From the NCBI GenBank assembly GCA_020725805.1, contig DYEF01000035.1, forward strand, positions 1 through 11,706: a stretch of 11,706 nucleotides of DNA, given 5' to 3'. This document shows positions 1 through 7,446 of this stretch, piece by piece. The notes under the pieces were generated by a model, which worked only from the letters and a program-made list of their open reading frames with translations, had not been told where the DNA came from and did no database searches. The translations under genes were made by a program, and so were the position numbers. The DNA is from Bdellovibrio sp. Its GTDB lineage: Bacteria; Myxococcota; SpSt-1050. Positions within the stretch are counted from its first letter, which is position 1. Every line of letters begins with the position of its first letter.

Positions 1-168
1 ACTCTAAAAATACCAAAATTTTGGGGTATATTCAGATATTTATATTGCTTTTGCCGGCAGCAACTTTCCGTTGAAAATTTCCTATAATTGTTATATTTTG
101 GTTTGCGATGTCAGATATAACGGAATCGAATAAAAGGTCCAGCAAACTGAATTATAAAAGGCTCATTT
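1..168 (+). promoter_or_regulatory. AT-rich leader upstream of hsdR
   Basis: This stretch is non-coding and AT-rich and should hold the promoter of the restriction locus. A perfect TATAAT lies at 83-88, but no good -35 box sits 16-18 bases upstream of it. TTGAAA at 71-76 with TATATT at 92-97 gives a 15-base spacer, which is short. AAAAGG at 156-161, seven bases before the ATG, is a plausible ribosome binding site and supports the start at 169. The promoter assignment is tentative. Confidence 0.35.
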
Positions 169-2697
169 ATGGCTGAAAAAGAGGCTAAGGCACGGATAAA
201 GATCAACAAACTCCTCGAAGAGGCTGGATGGCGTTTCTTTGATAATGAAGCTGGCAAGGCAAATATTCTTCTCGAAAATAATGTAAAACTTACCGAAGAG
301 AAATTAAATGAGTTCGGGGAAGACTTTGAAAAAACAAGTAATGGATATATTGACTTCCTTCTGCTCGATGAAAATGGCTTTCCGTTTATTGTATTAGAGG
401 CAAAGGCAGAGGATAAAAACCCGCTTTTTGGTAAGGAGCAGGCTCGCAGATATGCAATTTCTCAAAATTGCCGTTTTGTTATCCTATCGAATGGGAACAT
501 TCACTATTTCTGGGACTTAGAAAGAGGCAATCCTCACATCATCAGCCGTTTCCCTTCTCCTGAAACAGTAAAAGGATATTCTGCTTTTAAGCCAGACAGA
601 AACATATTAGTAGAAGAAGTCGTTAATGAAGATTATATCGTCCTAACACAAAAACCGGATTATCAGAGCGATCCTTCATACACCAACGAAGAAAACCGTA
701 AAAATTATATTGAACAAAACAAACTCCGCTTTTTGAGAAAATATCAGATACTGGCAGTCAAATCGATTCAAAACTCGGTTAAGGAAGGTAAAGACCGGTT
801 CCTGTTTGAAATGGCAACAGGTACAGGAAAAACACTCGTATCGGCAGCAGTAATTAAATTATTCCTGCGAACAGGGAACGCCCGAAGGGTTTTATTTCTG
901 GTAGATAGGCTTGAACTTGAAGATCAGGCATATAAAGCATTTGCCGATTATCTCAAAAACGACTATAAAACCGTCATTTACAAAGAAAACCGTGACGATT
1001 GGCGGAAAGCAGAAATAGTTGTATCGACTATTCAGACTTTTTTATCAAAGAACAGATATAAAAGACTATTTGCACCTGACGATTTTGACCTTGTGATTTC
1101 GGATGAAGCCCATCGCAGTATTGGGAAAAACGGCAGAGCGGTCTTTGAATTCTTTATAGGATACAAACTTGGCTTAACCGCAACACCTAAGGACTATCTG
1201 AAACATATCGATATCGCAAAACTCGGTGAAAATGACCCCCGACAGCTCGAACGTCGTCTTCTGCTCGACACCTACAAGACCTTTGGCTGTGAAAACGGCG
1301 AGCCTACTTTCCGCTATTCACTTGTCGACGGCGTGAGAGACGGTTATCTCGTAAATCCCGTGGTTGTTGATGCGAGAACAGAAATTACTACACAATTGCT
1401 TTCTGATCAGGGGTATTCGGTTATTACACAAAATGAAGAAGGCGAGGAAGTAGAAGAAACCTATATCCATAAAGACTTTGAAAAAAAGTTCTTTTCTGAA
1501 AACACAAACAGGGCTTTTTGTCAGGCGTTTCTGGAAAATGCTCTAAGAGATCCTATAAGCGGTGAGATCGGAAAGACAATTGTCTTTTGCGTTTCACAGA
1601 ACCATGCGGCGAAAATCACACAGATTCTAAATGAAATGGCTCATCAAATGTTTCCGGGGAAGTACAACTCTGATTTTGCTATACAGGTTACATCACAAAT
1701 TAATGACGCCCAGCAGTTCACTATAAATTTCACGAACAATCGCCTTTCAGGTACCGCGAATTTTAACCCATTCTATAAAACCAGTAAAACCCGTGTTTGT
1801 GTAACTGTAGGGATGATGACAACAGGGTATGACTGCCCTGACATTCTTAACCTTTGTTTAATGCGACCCATCTTTTCACCTACGGACTTTATCCAGATTA
1901 AAGGCCGGGGCACAAGAAAATATAACTTTGCCGCAGATATTATTGACCCGCAATTGAAAACTCAGATTGGAGAGAAACAGAAAGAGCACTTCAAGATATT
2001 CGATTTCTTTGCCAACTGTGAATATTTTGAGGAGAAATATAATTATGACGAGGTTCTGAAACTTCCGTACATAAATAATGATAAGATTTCTGTATCAAAT
2101 ATCAGTAGCCCTTCTTTCAGCGGAGGGTACAACAGTAATAGAAGTGATGATATTGTCAGTATTCAGCAGCACATCGTTGGACCAGATGGGATGAAGATTG
2201 ACAGAATGTACTTCGAAAAATTTGAAAAGACTGTTCTTGAGCATCCAGCACTTAAAGAGCAGGCAGAGGCAGGTAAATGGAGTGAACTGATGGAATATCT
2301 TGAAAAACATATTCTTGATAAACCAGAAGAATATTTCACTCTTGAAAAGCTTAGAAAGTCAATTAACATAGACCGTCGTGTTTCTATGAGGGAAATCATT
2401 GAAAAGATATTCGGCATGATTCCTTATTTTAAGACAAAAAATGAACTACTGGATGAGGAGTTTGATAAGTTCGACAGCAGGTACTTACCAAAAGAAGAAT
2501 ATTTTACTTATGCAAAAACTGTTTTTAAAGCATATATCGTTGACGCAGAATTCAGGGCTATTATAGACAATAAGGATTTTGCCCTCTTGAATGTTTCGCC
2601 CTACGGTGAGGCTTATATGAAATTACCCGAAGAACTTCGGAAAGTTATTCCTGAATATATCAAAGATTTTGTAACAATTAATAAATTTGTGGCGTAA
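169..2697 (+). CDS. hsdR: Type I restriction enzyme R subunit (HsdR, EcoEI-like)
   Basis: This is the 842-residue motor and nuclease subunit of a type I restriction enzyme. It translocates DNA using ATP and cuts at a distance when bound to an unmethylated-site M/S complex. The N-terminal PD-(D/E)xK nuclease shows D62, E77-A-K79 and a QxxxY motif at Q91-Y95. The SF2 helicase core follows: Walker A ATGTGKT at 216-222, DEAH at 312-315, motif III GLTATP at 335-340, TTGYD at 551-555 and motif VI QIKGRGTRK at 576-584. The last 150 or so residues resemble the EcoEI R C-terminal domain that binds the methylase. All key residues are present and the length is normal, so it should be active. AAAAGG at 156-161 supports the start. 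Its stop codon overlaps a possible ATG (TAATG) of the next frame, so it is probably co-transcribed with the Fic gene. Confidence 0.96.
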   Translation: MAEKEAKARIKINKLLEEAGWRFFDNEAGKANILLENNVKLTEEKLNEFGEDFEKTSNGYIDFLLLDENGFPFIVLEAKAEDKNPLFGKEQARRYAISQNCRFVILSNGNIHYFWDLERGNPHIISRFPSPETVKGYSAFKPDRNILVEEVVNEDYIVLTQKPDYQSDPSYTNEENRKNYIEQNKLRFLRKYQILAVKSIQNSVKEGKDRFLFEMATGTGKTLVSAAVIKLFLRTGNARRVLFLVDRLELEDQAYKAFADYLKNDYKTVIYKENRDDWRKAEIVVSTIQTFLSKNRYKRLFAPDDFDLVISDEAHRSIGKNGRAVFEFFIGYKLGLTATPKDYLKHIDIAKLGENDPRQLERRLLLDTYKTFGCENGEPTFRYSLVDGVRDGYLVNPVVVDARTEITTQLLSDQGYSVITQNEEGEEVEETYIHKDFEKKFFSENTNRAFCQAFLENALRDPISGEIGKTIVFCVSQNHAAKITQILNEMAHQMFPGKYNSDFAIQVTSQINDAQQFTINFTNNRLSGTANFNPFYKTSKTRVCVTVGMMTTGYDCPDILNLCLMRPIFSPTDFIQIKGRGTRKYNFAADIIDPQLKTQIGEKQKEHFKIFDFFANCEYFEEKYNYDEVLKLPYINNDKISVSNISSPSFSGGYNSNRSDDIVSIQQHIVGPDGMKIDRMYFEKFEKTVLEHPALKEQAEAGKWSELMEYLEKHILDKPEEYFTLEKLRKSINIDRRVSMREIIEKIFGMIPYFKTKNELLDEEFDKFDSRYLPKEEYFTYAKTVFKAYIVDAEFRAIIDNKDFALLNVSPYGEAYMKLPEELRKVIPEYIKDFVTINKFVA

Positions 2698-2703
2698 TGA
2701 ATC

Positions 2704-2707
2704 GGAG
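2704..2707 (+). promoter_or_regulatory. Ribosome binding site deciding the fic start
   Basis: GGAG lies seven bases before the ATG at 2715. The upstream in-frame ATG at 2697, which overlaps the hsdR stop, has no comparable site, so 2715 is preferred. Confidence 0.6.
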
Positions 2708-2714
2708 TAAGATT

Positions 2715-3800
2715 ATGGATAAATTTACCTTAAAACCTTTACCTCCGGAGTATGATGTAGAAACAAAACCTATACTCAAACAACTCGCAAAGGCACACAG
2801 ATATCTGGCGGAACTAAAAGGTGTCGCAAAAACAATTCCTAATGTCAATATTCTGCTTAGTACACTTCCGCTGCTCGAAGCCAAAGATAGTTCAGCCATA
2901 GAGAATATCATTACAACCCATGATGAGATTTATCAGAATGATTTATTTGAGAATCTCGTTGCAAATCCTGCGGCAAAAGAAGTTCAACGCTATTCCAGTG
3001 CTGTTAAAAAGGGATTCGAGAGAGTGAAAAATGACGGTCTTTTGACCGGCAATATAATACTGGAAATACAAAATGAAATCGTCAAAAATAATGCCGGGTA
3101 CAGAAGATTACCGGGCACTGAATTAAAAAGCACATCCACTGGTCAAACTGTTTATATTCCACCTCAATCATACGATGAAATTGAGGAATTGATGAAAAAT
3201 ATGGAAATTTATATAAATAATGATGATTTGCATCCTGTGGATCCATTGATCAAAATGTCAATCATTCATTATCAGTTTGAATCTATTCACCCTTTTTATG
3301 ATGGCAATGGCCGTACCGGAAGGATCATCAATATCTTATATCTTATTCTGAAAGGCTTGCTGGATTTGCCGATTCTTTATCTGAGCAATTACATAATCAA
3401 TACTAAATCAGACTATTACCGCCTGCTTCAGGAAGTAAGGGAGAAAAATAATTGGGAAGAATGGATAATCTATATGTTACAAGGGGTTGAACAGACCTCA
3501 AAGGGAACTATATATCTGATTAGCGAAATGAACAAGCTCATGCAAAGATATAAACAGGAAATAAGAAACAATTACAAATTTTATTCGCAGGATTTGCTGA
3601 ATAATCTTTTTAAACACCCTTATACCAAAATCGAGTACCTCGAACGTGACTTAAATATTCATCGACAGACTGCATCAAGTTATCTTCAACAACTGGTAGA
3701 AGGCGGGTTTCTCAAACTTGAAAAAATCGGCAGGCATCACTTTTATATAAATGAGCCGCTTTTCCTATTATTCAAAAACTTCAATTTATATAACAAATGA
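2715..3800 (+). CDS. Fic-family AMP-transferase with C-terminal winged helix
   Basis: This is a 361-residue Fic protein. The family usually transfers AMP from ATP to a hydroxyl side chain of a target protein, or to itself. The catalytic motif is complete: HPFYDGNGRTGR at 192-203, matching HPFx(D/E)GNGRxxR. A beta-hairpin flap (STGQTVYIPP, about 140-150) precedes it. An N-terminal inhibitory motif S59-xxx-E63-N64 matches (S/T)xxxE(G/N), so activity is probably self-restrained as in class II Fic proteins. Residues about 298-347 form a winged-helix-like domain, suggesting DNA binding. The gene lies between hsdR and hsdMS, 17 bases after hsdR. Fic genes are known passengers in type I restriction loci, but their job there is unclear. 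It could control expression of the locus, modify a subunit, or act as a separate defence or toxin module. The target is unknown. An alternative start at 2697 would add six residues. Confidence 0.93.
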   Translation: MDKFTLKPLPPEYDVETKPILKQLAKAHRYLAELKGVAKTIPNVNILLSTLPLLEAKDSSAIENIITTHDEIYQNDLFENLVANPAAKEVQRYSSAVKKGFERVKNDGLLTGNIILEIQNEIVKNNAGYRRLPGTELKSTSTGQTVYIPPQSYDEIEELMKNMEIYINNDDLHPVDPLIKMSIIHYQFESIHPFYDGNGRTGRIINILYLILKGLLDLPILYLSNYIINTKSDYYRLLQEVREKNNWEEWIIYMLQGVEQTSKGTIYLISEMNKLMQRYKQEIRNNYKFYSQDLLNNLFKHPYTKIEYLERDLNIHRQTASSYLQQLVEGGFLKLEKIGRHHFYINEPLFLLFKNFNLYNK

Positions 3801-3817
3801 TGATTTTTTTTAAAAAG

Positions 3818-3865
3818 TTCGACATATCACCCACCATATGTCGGAAATTGTTGATTTTTTCGACA
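3818..3865 (+). promoter_or_regulatory. Operator-like inverted repeat plus third half-site upstream of hsdMS
   Basis: CGACATAT (3820-3827) and ATATGTCG (3836-3843) form a perfect 8-base inverted repeat around an 8-base spacer. A third TTCGACA copy lies at 3859-3865, matching TTCGACA at 3818-3824. CGACA half-site centres are 19 and 22 bases apart, about two helical turns each, as expected for dimer binding on one DNA face. The element ends 22 bases before the hsdMS ATG. It could instead fold as an RNA hairpin; a T6 run follows at 3855-3860, but 9 to 11 bases away from the stem, which is poor for a terminator. I see no clear promoter in the gap. Confidence 0.5.
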
Positions 3866-3887
3866 CAACGAAACAACAGGAGATTTA

Positions 3888-6374
3888 ATGTTAGATAATG
3901 AAACAAAGCGCAGGATTGACACTGCCCGCGATATCCTTGTTGGCAAAGTCCCCGACCCTAAAAGTCAGGTAGAGCAAATCACCATTGCTCTCGTGTATAA
4001 ATTCATGGACGATATGGACAGGGAAGCAGTTGAACTTGGAGGAAAGCCGGGCTTTTTTACCGGAGATTACGCACGTTACGCGTGGAGCAAAATCTTTGAC
4101 CCGCGTATCGGCGGACACGAGATGCTCAGCCTCTATGCAGAGGCAATTGTAAAGCTCAACCGTAATCCGAATCTTCCGCAATTGTTCCGTGATATTTTTA
4201 AAAACGCTTATCTCCCTTACCGCGATCCGGAAACCCTTAAACTTTTCCTTAAAACAATTAATGAATTTAAATACGACCATTCGGAACGTTTAGGCGATGC
4301 CTTTGAATATCTCCTTTCAGTTCTTGGAAGTCAGGGTGATGCAGGGCAGTTCCGCACCCCGCGTCACATTATTGATTTTATGGTGCAGATTGTAAATCCG
4401 CAAAAGAATGAGACGATCTTAGACCCGGCCTGCGGCACTGCCGGCTTTCTGATTTCATCATACAAACACATTCTCAAAGAAAATTCCAAGAAAATCCCCG
4501 GCGATTTACTCACGCCCGATGAACGCAAAAAAATCCTTACCAATTTCAAGGGGTATGATATTTCCCCGGATATGGTGCGGCTCTCACTGGTCAATATGTA
4601 TCTGCATGGTTTTGTTCGGCCGCAGATTATAGAATACGATACTTTGACGAGTGATGACCGCTGGAACGAATACGCCGACGTGATCCTCGCGAATCCCCCC
4701 TTTATGACACCAAAAGGCGGGATTAAGCCTCATAAAAAGTTCAGTGTGCAAAGCAACCGAAGCGAAGTCCTGTTTGTGGATTACATTGCCGAGCACCTCA
4801 CGCCCACCGGAAGAGCGGCGGTGATTGTGCCTGAAGGGATTATTTTCCAGAGCGCCAACGCATATAAACAGCTTCGCAAAATGCTCGTGGAAAATTATCT
4901 CTACGCGGTGGTGTCGCTTCCCGCGGGAGTCTTTAATCCCTACTCCGGTGTAAAGACCTCAATTTTATTGATGGATAAACAGCTTGCCAGAAAAACCGAT
5001 TCTATTCTTTTTATAAAGATCGAAAACGACGGTTTTGACCTTGGCGCCCAGCGGCGGGAAATTGACAAAAACGACTTACCAGATGCGTTGAATGTGATTA
5101 AAGAGTATATCAAAGCGGTAAGGAATAACAAACAGGAAACATTTAATGCAGACGGCAAACCCTGCGGCGCTTTACTGGTGAAAAAAGAGAAACTCGCTGA
5201 AAACGGAGAATATAACCTGACCGGGGATCGGTATCGGGTTACCGAAACCAGACGACACCAGAAATGGCCGATGGTGGAATTATGGGAGAAAACAGTAATA
5301 AAGAAAGGTACACCTATTACCAAAGCAGAAACATGTGGTGGTAATATTCCTGTAATAGCTGGAGGTCAAGAGCCAGCATATTTTCATAATGAGGCAAATC
5401 GTCATGGAAAAACAATTACTATTAGTTCTTCTGGTGCCTATGCAGGCTTTATAAATTATTTCAAACAACCAATTTTCGCATCTGATTGCACAACTATTCA
5501 AACTATAAACGAAGAAGAGTTGGATTCTGATTTTCTCTACAGAATCTTAAAAAGTAAGCAAGATGAATTTTATGCCTTACAAAAGGGAATGGGACAGCCC
5601 CATGTTTATGCTAAGGATTTTCAGTATTTTAAAATCCCTCTCCCTCCCCTCGAAGTCCAGCGCGAGATTGTGTCCGAGATTGAAGGCTACCAGAAGCTGA
5701 TTGACGGCTGCCGTCAGGTGGTGGATTCGTGGAAACCCGATATTCAAGGCTATCTGGACGAGGAACTCAAGCAGTATCTTGCAGAACATCCGGAGGAAAA
5801 AGACGAACTCAGAGATGGTTGGCCGATGGTGAAGCTGGGGGAGGTGTGTTTTCGAGTGACTGATACTATTGATCCATCTACTATGAAAGGCGAAGTCAAA
5901 TATATAGGATTAGAAAACATTGAATCTAATACAGGTAATTTAATTGGCTCTATTTTATCGCGTTATGAAGAAATAAAAAGCTCAAAAAATGTATTCAAGC
6001 AAAACGACATCTTATATGGAAAGCTTAGACCAAATTTGAACAAAGTTTGTTTGGTAAAATTTGCAGGCATATGTTCTACTGATATTTATGTCCTAAGATC
6101 AAAAAAAAATGTAATTCCAGAGTATCTTGATTTTTTATTACGTTCAGACCGTTTTAATCAACAAGTTATGCAGGGGTTAGGTGGGTCTCAATTACCAAGA
6201 GTCAACTTTGATTATATGGAAAATCTTCAAATCCCCCTCCCTCCCCTCGAAGTCCAGCAGCGCATTGTGGACAGAATCGAAGCGGAGCGCAAAGTCATCG
6301 ACGGCTGTCGCGAACTCATCAAAACCTACGAAGAGAAAATCAGGCGAGTGATTGATAAAGTCTGGGGAGAGTAA
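3888..6374 (+). CDS. hsdM: Fused type I methyltransferase-specificity protein (HsdM-HsdS)
   Basis: This 828-residue protein carries both the N6-adenine methyltransferase and the DNA-recognition subunit of a type I system. Residues about 5-130 are the HsdM N-terminal helical domain. Residues about 132-450 are the methyltransferase, with SAM motif DPACGTAGFL at 179-188 and catalytic NPPF at 269-272. HsdS begins near 460. TRD1 spans about 461-590, opening with WPMVEL and closing with IPLPPLEVQ. A helical spacer follows (about 591-640), then TRD2 (about 645-785) with the same WPMVKL and IPLPPLEVQ borders, and a C-terminal helix. M and S are usually separate proteins, so the fusion is notable, though I believe related fusions exist. 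With HsdR it should form a complete restriction-modification enzyme. An AGGAGA site at 3878-3883 supports the start. The TRD DNA is far more AT-rich than the rest of the gene. Confidence 0.95.
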   Translation: MLDNETKRRIDTARDILVGKVPDPKSQVEQITIALVYKFMDDMDREAVELGGKPGFFTGDYARYAWSKIFDPRIGGHEMLSLYAEAIVKLNRNPNLPQLFRDIFKNAYLPYRDPETLKLFLKTINEFKYDHSERLGDAFEYLLSVLGSQGDAGQFRTPRHIIDFMVQIVNPQKNETILDPACGTAGFLISSYKHILKENSKKIPGDLLTPDERKKILTNFKGYDISPDMVRLSLVNMYLHGFVRPQIIEYDTLTSDDRWNEYADVILANPPFMTPKGGIKPHKKFSVQSNRSEVLFVDYIAEHLTPTGRAAVIVPEGIIFQSANAYKQLRKMLVENYLYAVVSLPAGVFNPYSGVKTSILLMDKQLARKTDSILFIKIENDGFDLGAQRREIDKNDLPDALNVIKEYIKAVRNNKQETFNADGKPCGALLVKKEKLAENGEYNLTGDRYRVTETRRHQKWPMVELWEKTVIKKGTPITKAETCGGNIPVIAGGQEPAYFHNEANRHGKTITISSSGAYAGFINYFKQPIFASDCTTIQTINEEELDSDFLYRILKSKQDEFYALQKGMGQPHVYAKDFQYFKIPLPPLEVQREIVSEIEGYQKLIDGCRQVVDSWKPDIQGYLDEELKQYLAEHPEEKDELRDGWPMVKLGEVCFRVTDTIDPSTMKGEVKYIGLENIESNTGNLIGSILSRYEEIKSSKNVFKQNDILYGKLRPNLNKVCLVKFAGICSTDIYVLRSKKNVIPEYLDFLLRSDRFNQQVMQGLGGSQLPRVNFDYMENLQIPLPPLEVQQRIVDRIEAERKVIDGCRELIKTYEEKIRRVIDKVWGE
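5265..5276 (+). repeat. TRD1 left border repeat (WPMV)
   Basis: TGGCCGATGGTG here is identical to 5820-5831 and encodes the WPMV that opens each TRD. It marks the left edge of the first AT-rich specificity cassette. Confidence 0.7.
5632..5661 (+). repeat. TRD1 right border repeat
   Basis: This 30-base copy matches 6229-6258 at 29 of 30 positions, including 22 identical bases at its right end. It encodes IPLPPLEVQ at the close of TRD1. Nearly identical DNA, not just similar protein, could support recombination between cassettes. Confidence 0.8.
5820..5831 (+). repeat. TRD2 left border repeat (WPMV)
   Basis: This is the second copy of the TGGCCGATGGTG border found at 5265-5276. It opens TRD2. 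Confidence 0.7.
6229..6258 (+). repeat. TRD2 right border repeat
   Basis: This is the second copy of the 30-base border at 5632-5661, with one mismatch. It closes TRD2 and leads into the C-terminal helix. Confidence 0.8.
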
Positions 6375-6394
6375 TCCTGAAAAGAAAACACCTG

Positions 6395-6414
6395 CCGGCA
6401 TTAATCAATGCCGG
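6395..6414. other. GC-rich hairpin after hsdMS
   Basis: CCGGCATT and AATGCCGG form a perfect 8-base stem with the 4-base loop AATC, 20 bases after the hsdMS stop. No T-run follows on the plus strand, so it is a weak terminator candidate there. On the minus strand the stem is followed by a T-rich stretch, but no minus-strand gene enters from that side. It may still end the restriction transcript or be a dispersed repeat. A weaker 5-base stem lies at 6431-6445. Confidence 0.4.
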
Positions 6415-6495
6415 AACAAACTGAGACAGGCCGTCCATATGACGGATATCAACAGGAAGAATATTTATGTTATTGTATAATCGGGAGAGAAGAGA

Positions 6496-7437
6496 ATGCT
6501 GAGAGGAATAAAGAATTTCATCAGGAGCAATGATGCACAGGTTATGATTGAGACTGTCTTCGTCGTCCCGCTTATGCTCTTTATGATACTCGGTATTCTG
6601 CAGCTCGCAATGCTCCATCAGGCAAGAATCCAGACCGAATATGCCGCCTATCAGGCAGCCCGCGCCGGTGTGGTATGGAATGCAAATCACTCCAAGATGA
6701 TGAATGCCGCCTTTGTGGCACTTATTCCCAATATGTACATCATCAAAGCCAATATCACGGAGACGAATACCTCGTTTAATATCCTTCAATCCCTGATTCA
6801 GGGAGCAGGAATGTGGCTCATCAATTATGCCGGCAATCAGCTGAATAGCGGCGTACTTCAGCTCGACCAGTTTCTGAACAAGATACTTGGTATTTCGACC
6901 GGTATTCCCGACCTGAGTATAGTCAATGTGTATATCGTAAATCCGAAGAAGAGCCAGATCGACTCGATGCCCGAGCCATACAAAACATGGGGAGAGGTCG
7001 ACTTCGACGATATCGGAGTCTACAAATCCGACGGCAGCAAATATACCGAAGACGAGGCGAAGAAACTCAGGGATTTCAACAGACTCTGCATTACGGTCAG
7101 ATTTTTGTATCAGATGATAATTCCGTTTGCCAACTGGACGATTCATACCGCGTGGATGGCGGGAGTAACGGGGGTTCAGCTTACCGGTGCAATCGAGAGG
7201 CCTGTAATAAGGGGGAGCAACAGCCCCGATGTCGAAGGGACGATCGGCGGGAGGATAAATGTGGGCGGCTGGGCGACATACCTTTTCGGGAGCAAAGACC
7301 AGAACCTGCTCCGTGTCCTCTGGCAGCTCAGAAAAGTTCACTTCCTAAACAGAAATTACGGAATCTATATGATTCCGCTCTGGTCGACATATACTATGAG
7401 GATGCAGTCGAATATCTTCAAGGATAATCTGGACTGA
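6496..7437 (+). CDS. TadE-like pseudopilin, first gene of pilus-like operon
   Basis: This 313-residue protein resembles the TadE family, minor pilins of Tad (type IVb) systems that sit in the inner membrane and help assemble or anchor the pilus. A short basic leader precedes A14-QVMIE19, where the Glu at +5 is the type IV prepilin hallmark; Ala replaces the usual Gly at -1. A membrane helix follows (about 20-42), then a long external part. IPFANW near 209-214 and YTMRMQSN at 299-306 look to me like motifs of larger TadE-like proteins, a judgement from memory. It has one cysteine (C198), unlike its two neighbours. GGGAG at 6483-6487 gives a good ribosome binding site. The next gene follows nine bases after its stop. 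Arg codons are 12 AGA/AGG and 2 CGN, unlike hsdMS. Confidence 0.82.
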   Translation: MLRGIKNFIRSNDAQVMIETVFVVPLMLFMILGILQLAMLHQARIQTEYAAYQAARAGVVWNANHSKMMNAAFVALIPNMYIIKANITETNTSFNILQSLIQGAGMWLINYAGNQLNSGVLQLDQFLNKILGISTGIPDLSIVNVYIVNPKKSQIDSMPEPYKTWGEVDFDDIGVYKSDGSKYTEDEAKKLRDFNRLCITVRFLYQMIIPFANWTIHTAWMAGVTGVQLTGAIERPVIRGSNSPDVEGTIGGRINVGGWATYLFGSKDQNLLRVLWQLRKVHFLNRNYGIYMIPLWSTYTMRMQSNIFKDNLD

Positions 7438-7446
7438 GGAAATCAG

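Noticed and set aside
3820-3860. Intrinsic terminator after the fic gene
   Set aside because: The hairpin at 3820-3843 is separated from the T-run at 3855-3860 by 11 bases, too far for a standard terminator.
6476-6481. Perfect TATAAT just upstream of the first pilus gene
   Set aside because: A transcript from it would start near 6488, within or after the ribosome binding site at 6483-6487, and no -35 box is spaced correctly. It is probably chance.
6340-7341. Long antisense open frame of 333 codons opposite the first TadE-like gene
   Set aside because: It overlaps a gene with clear prepilin features, has no recognisable domain, and its composition is that of a mirror frame.
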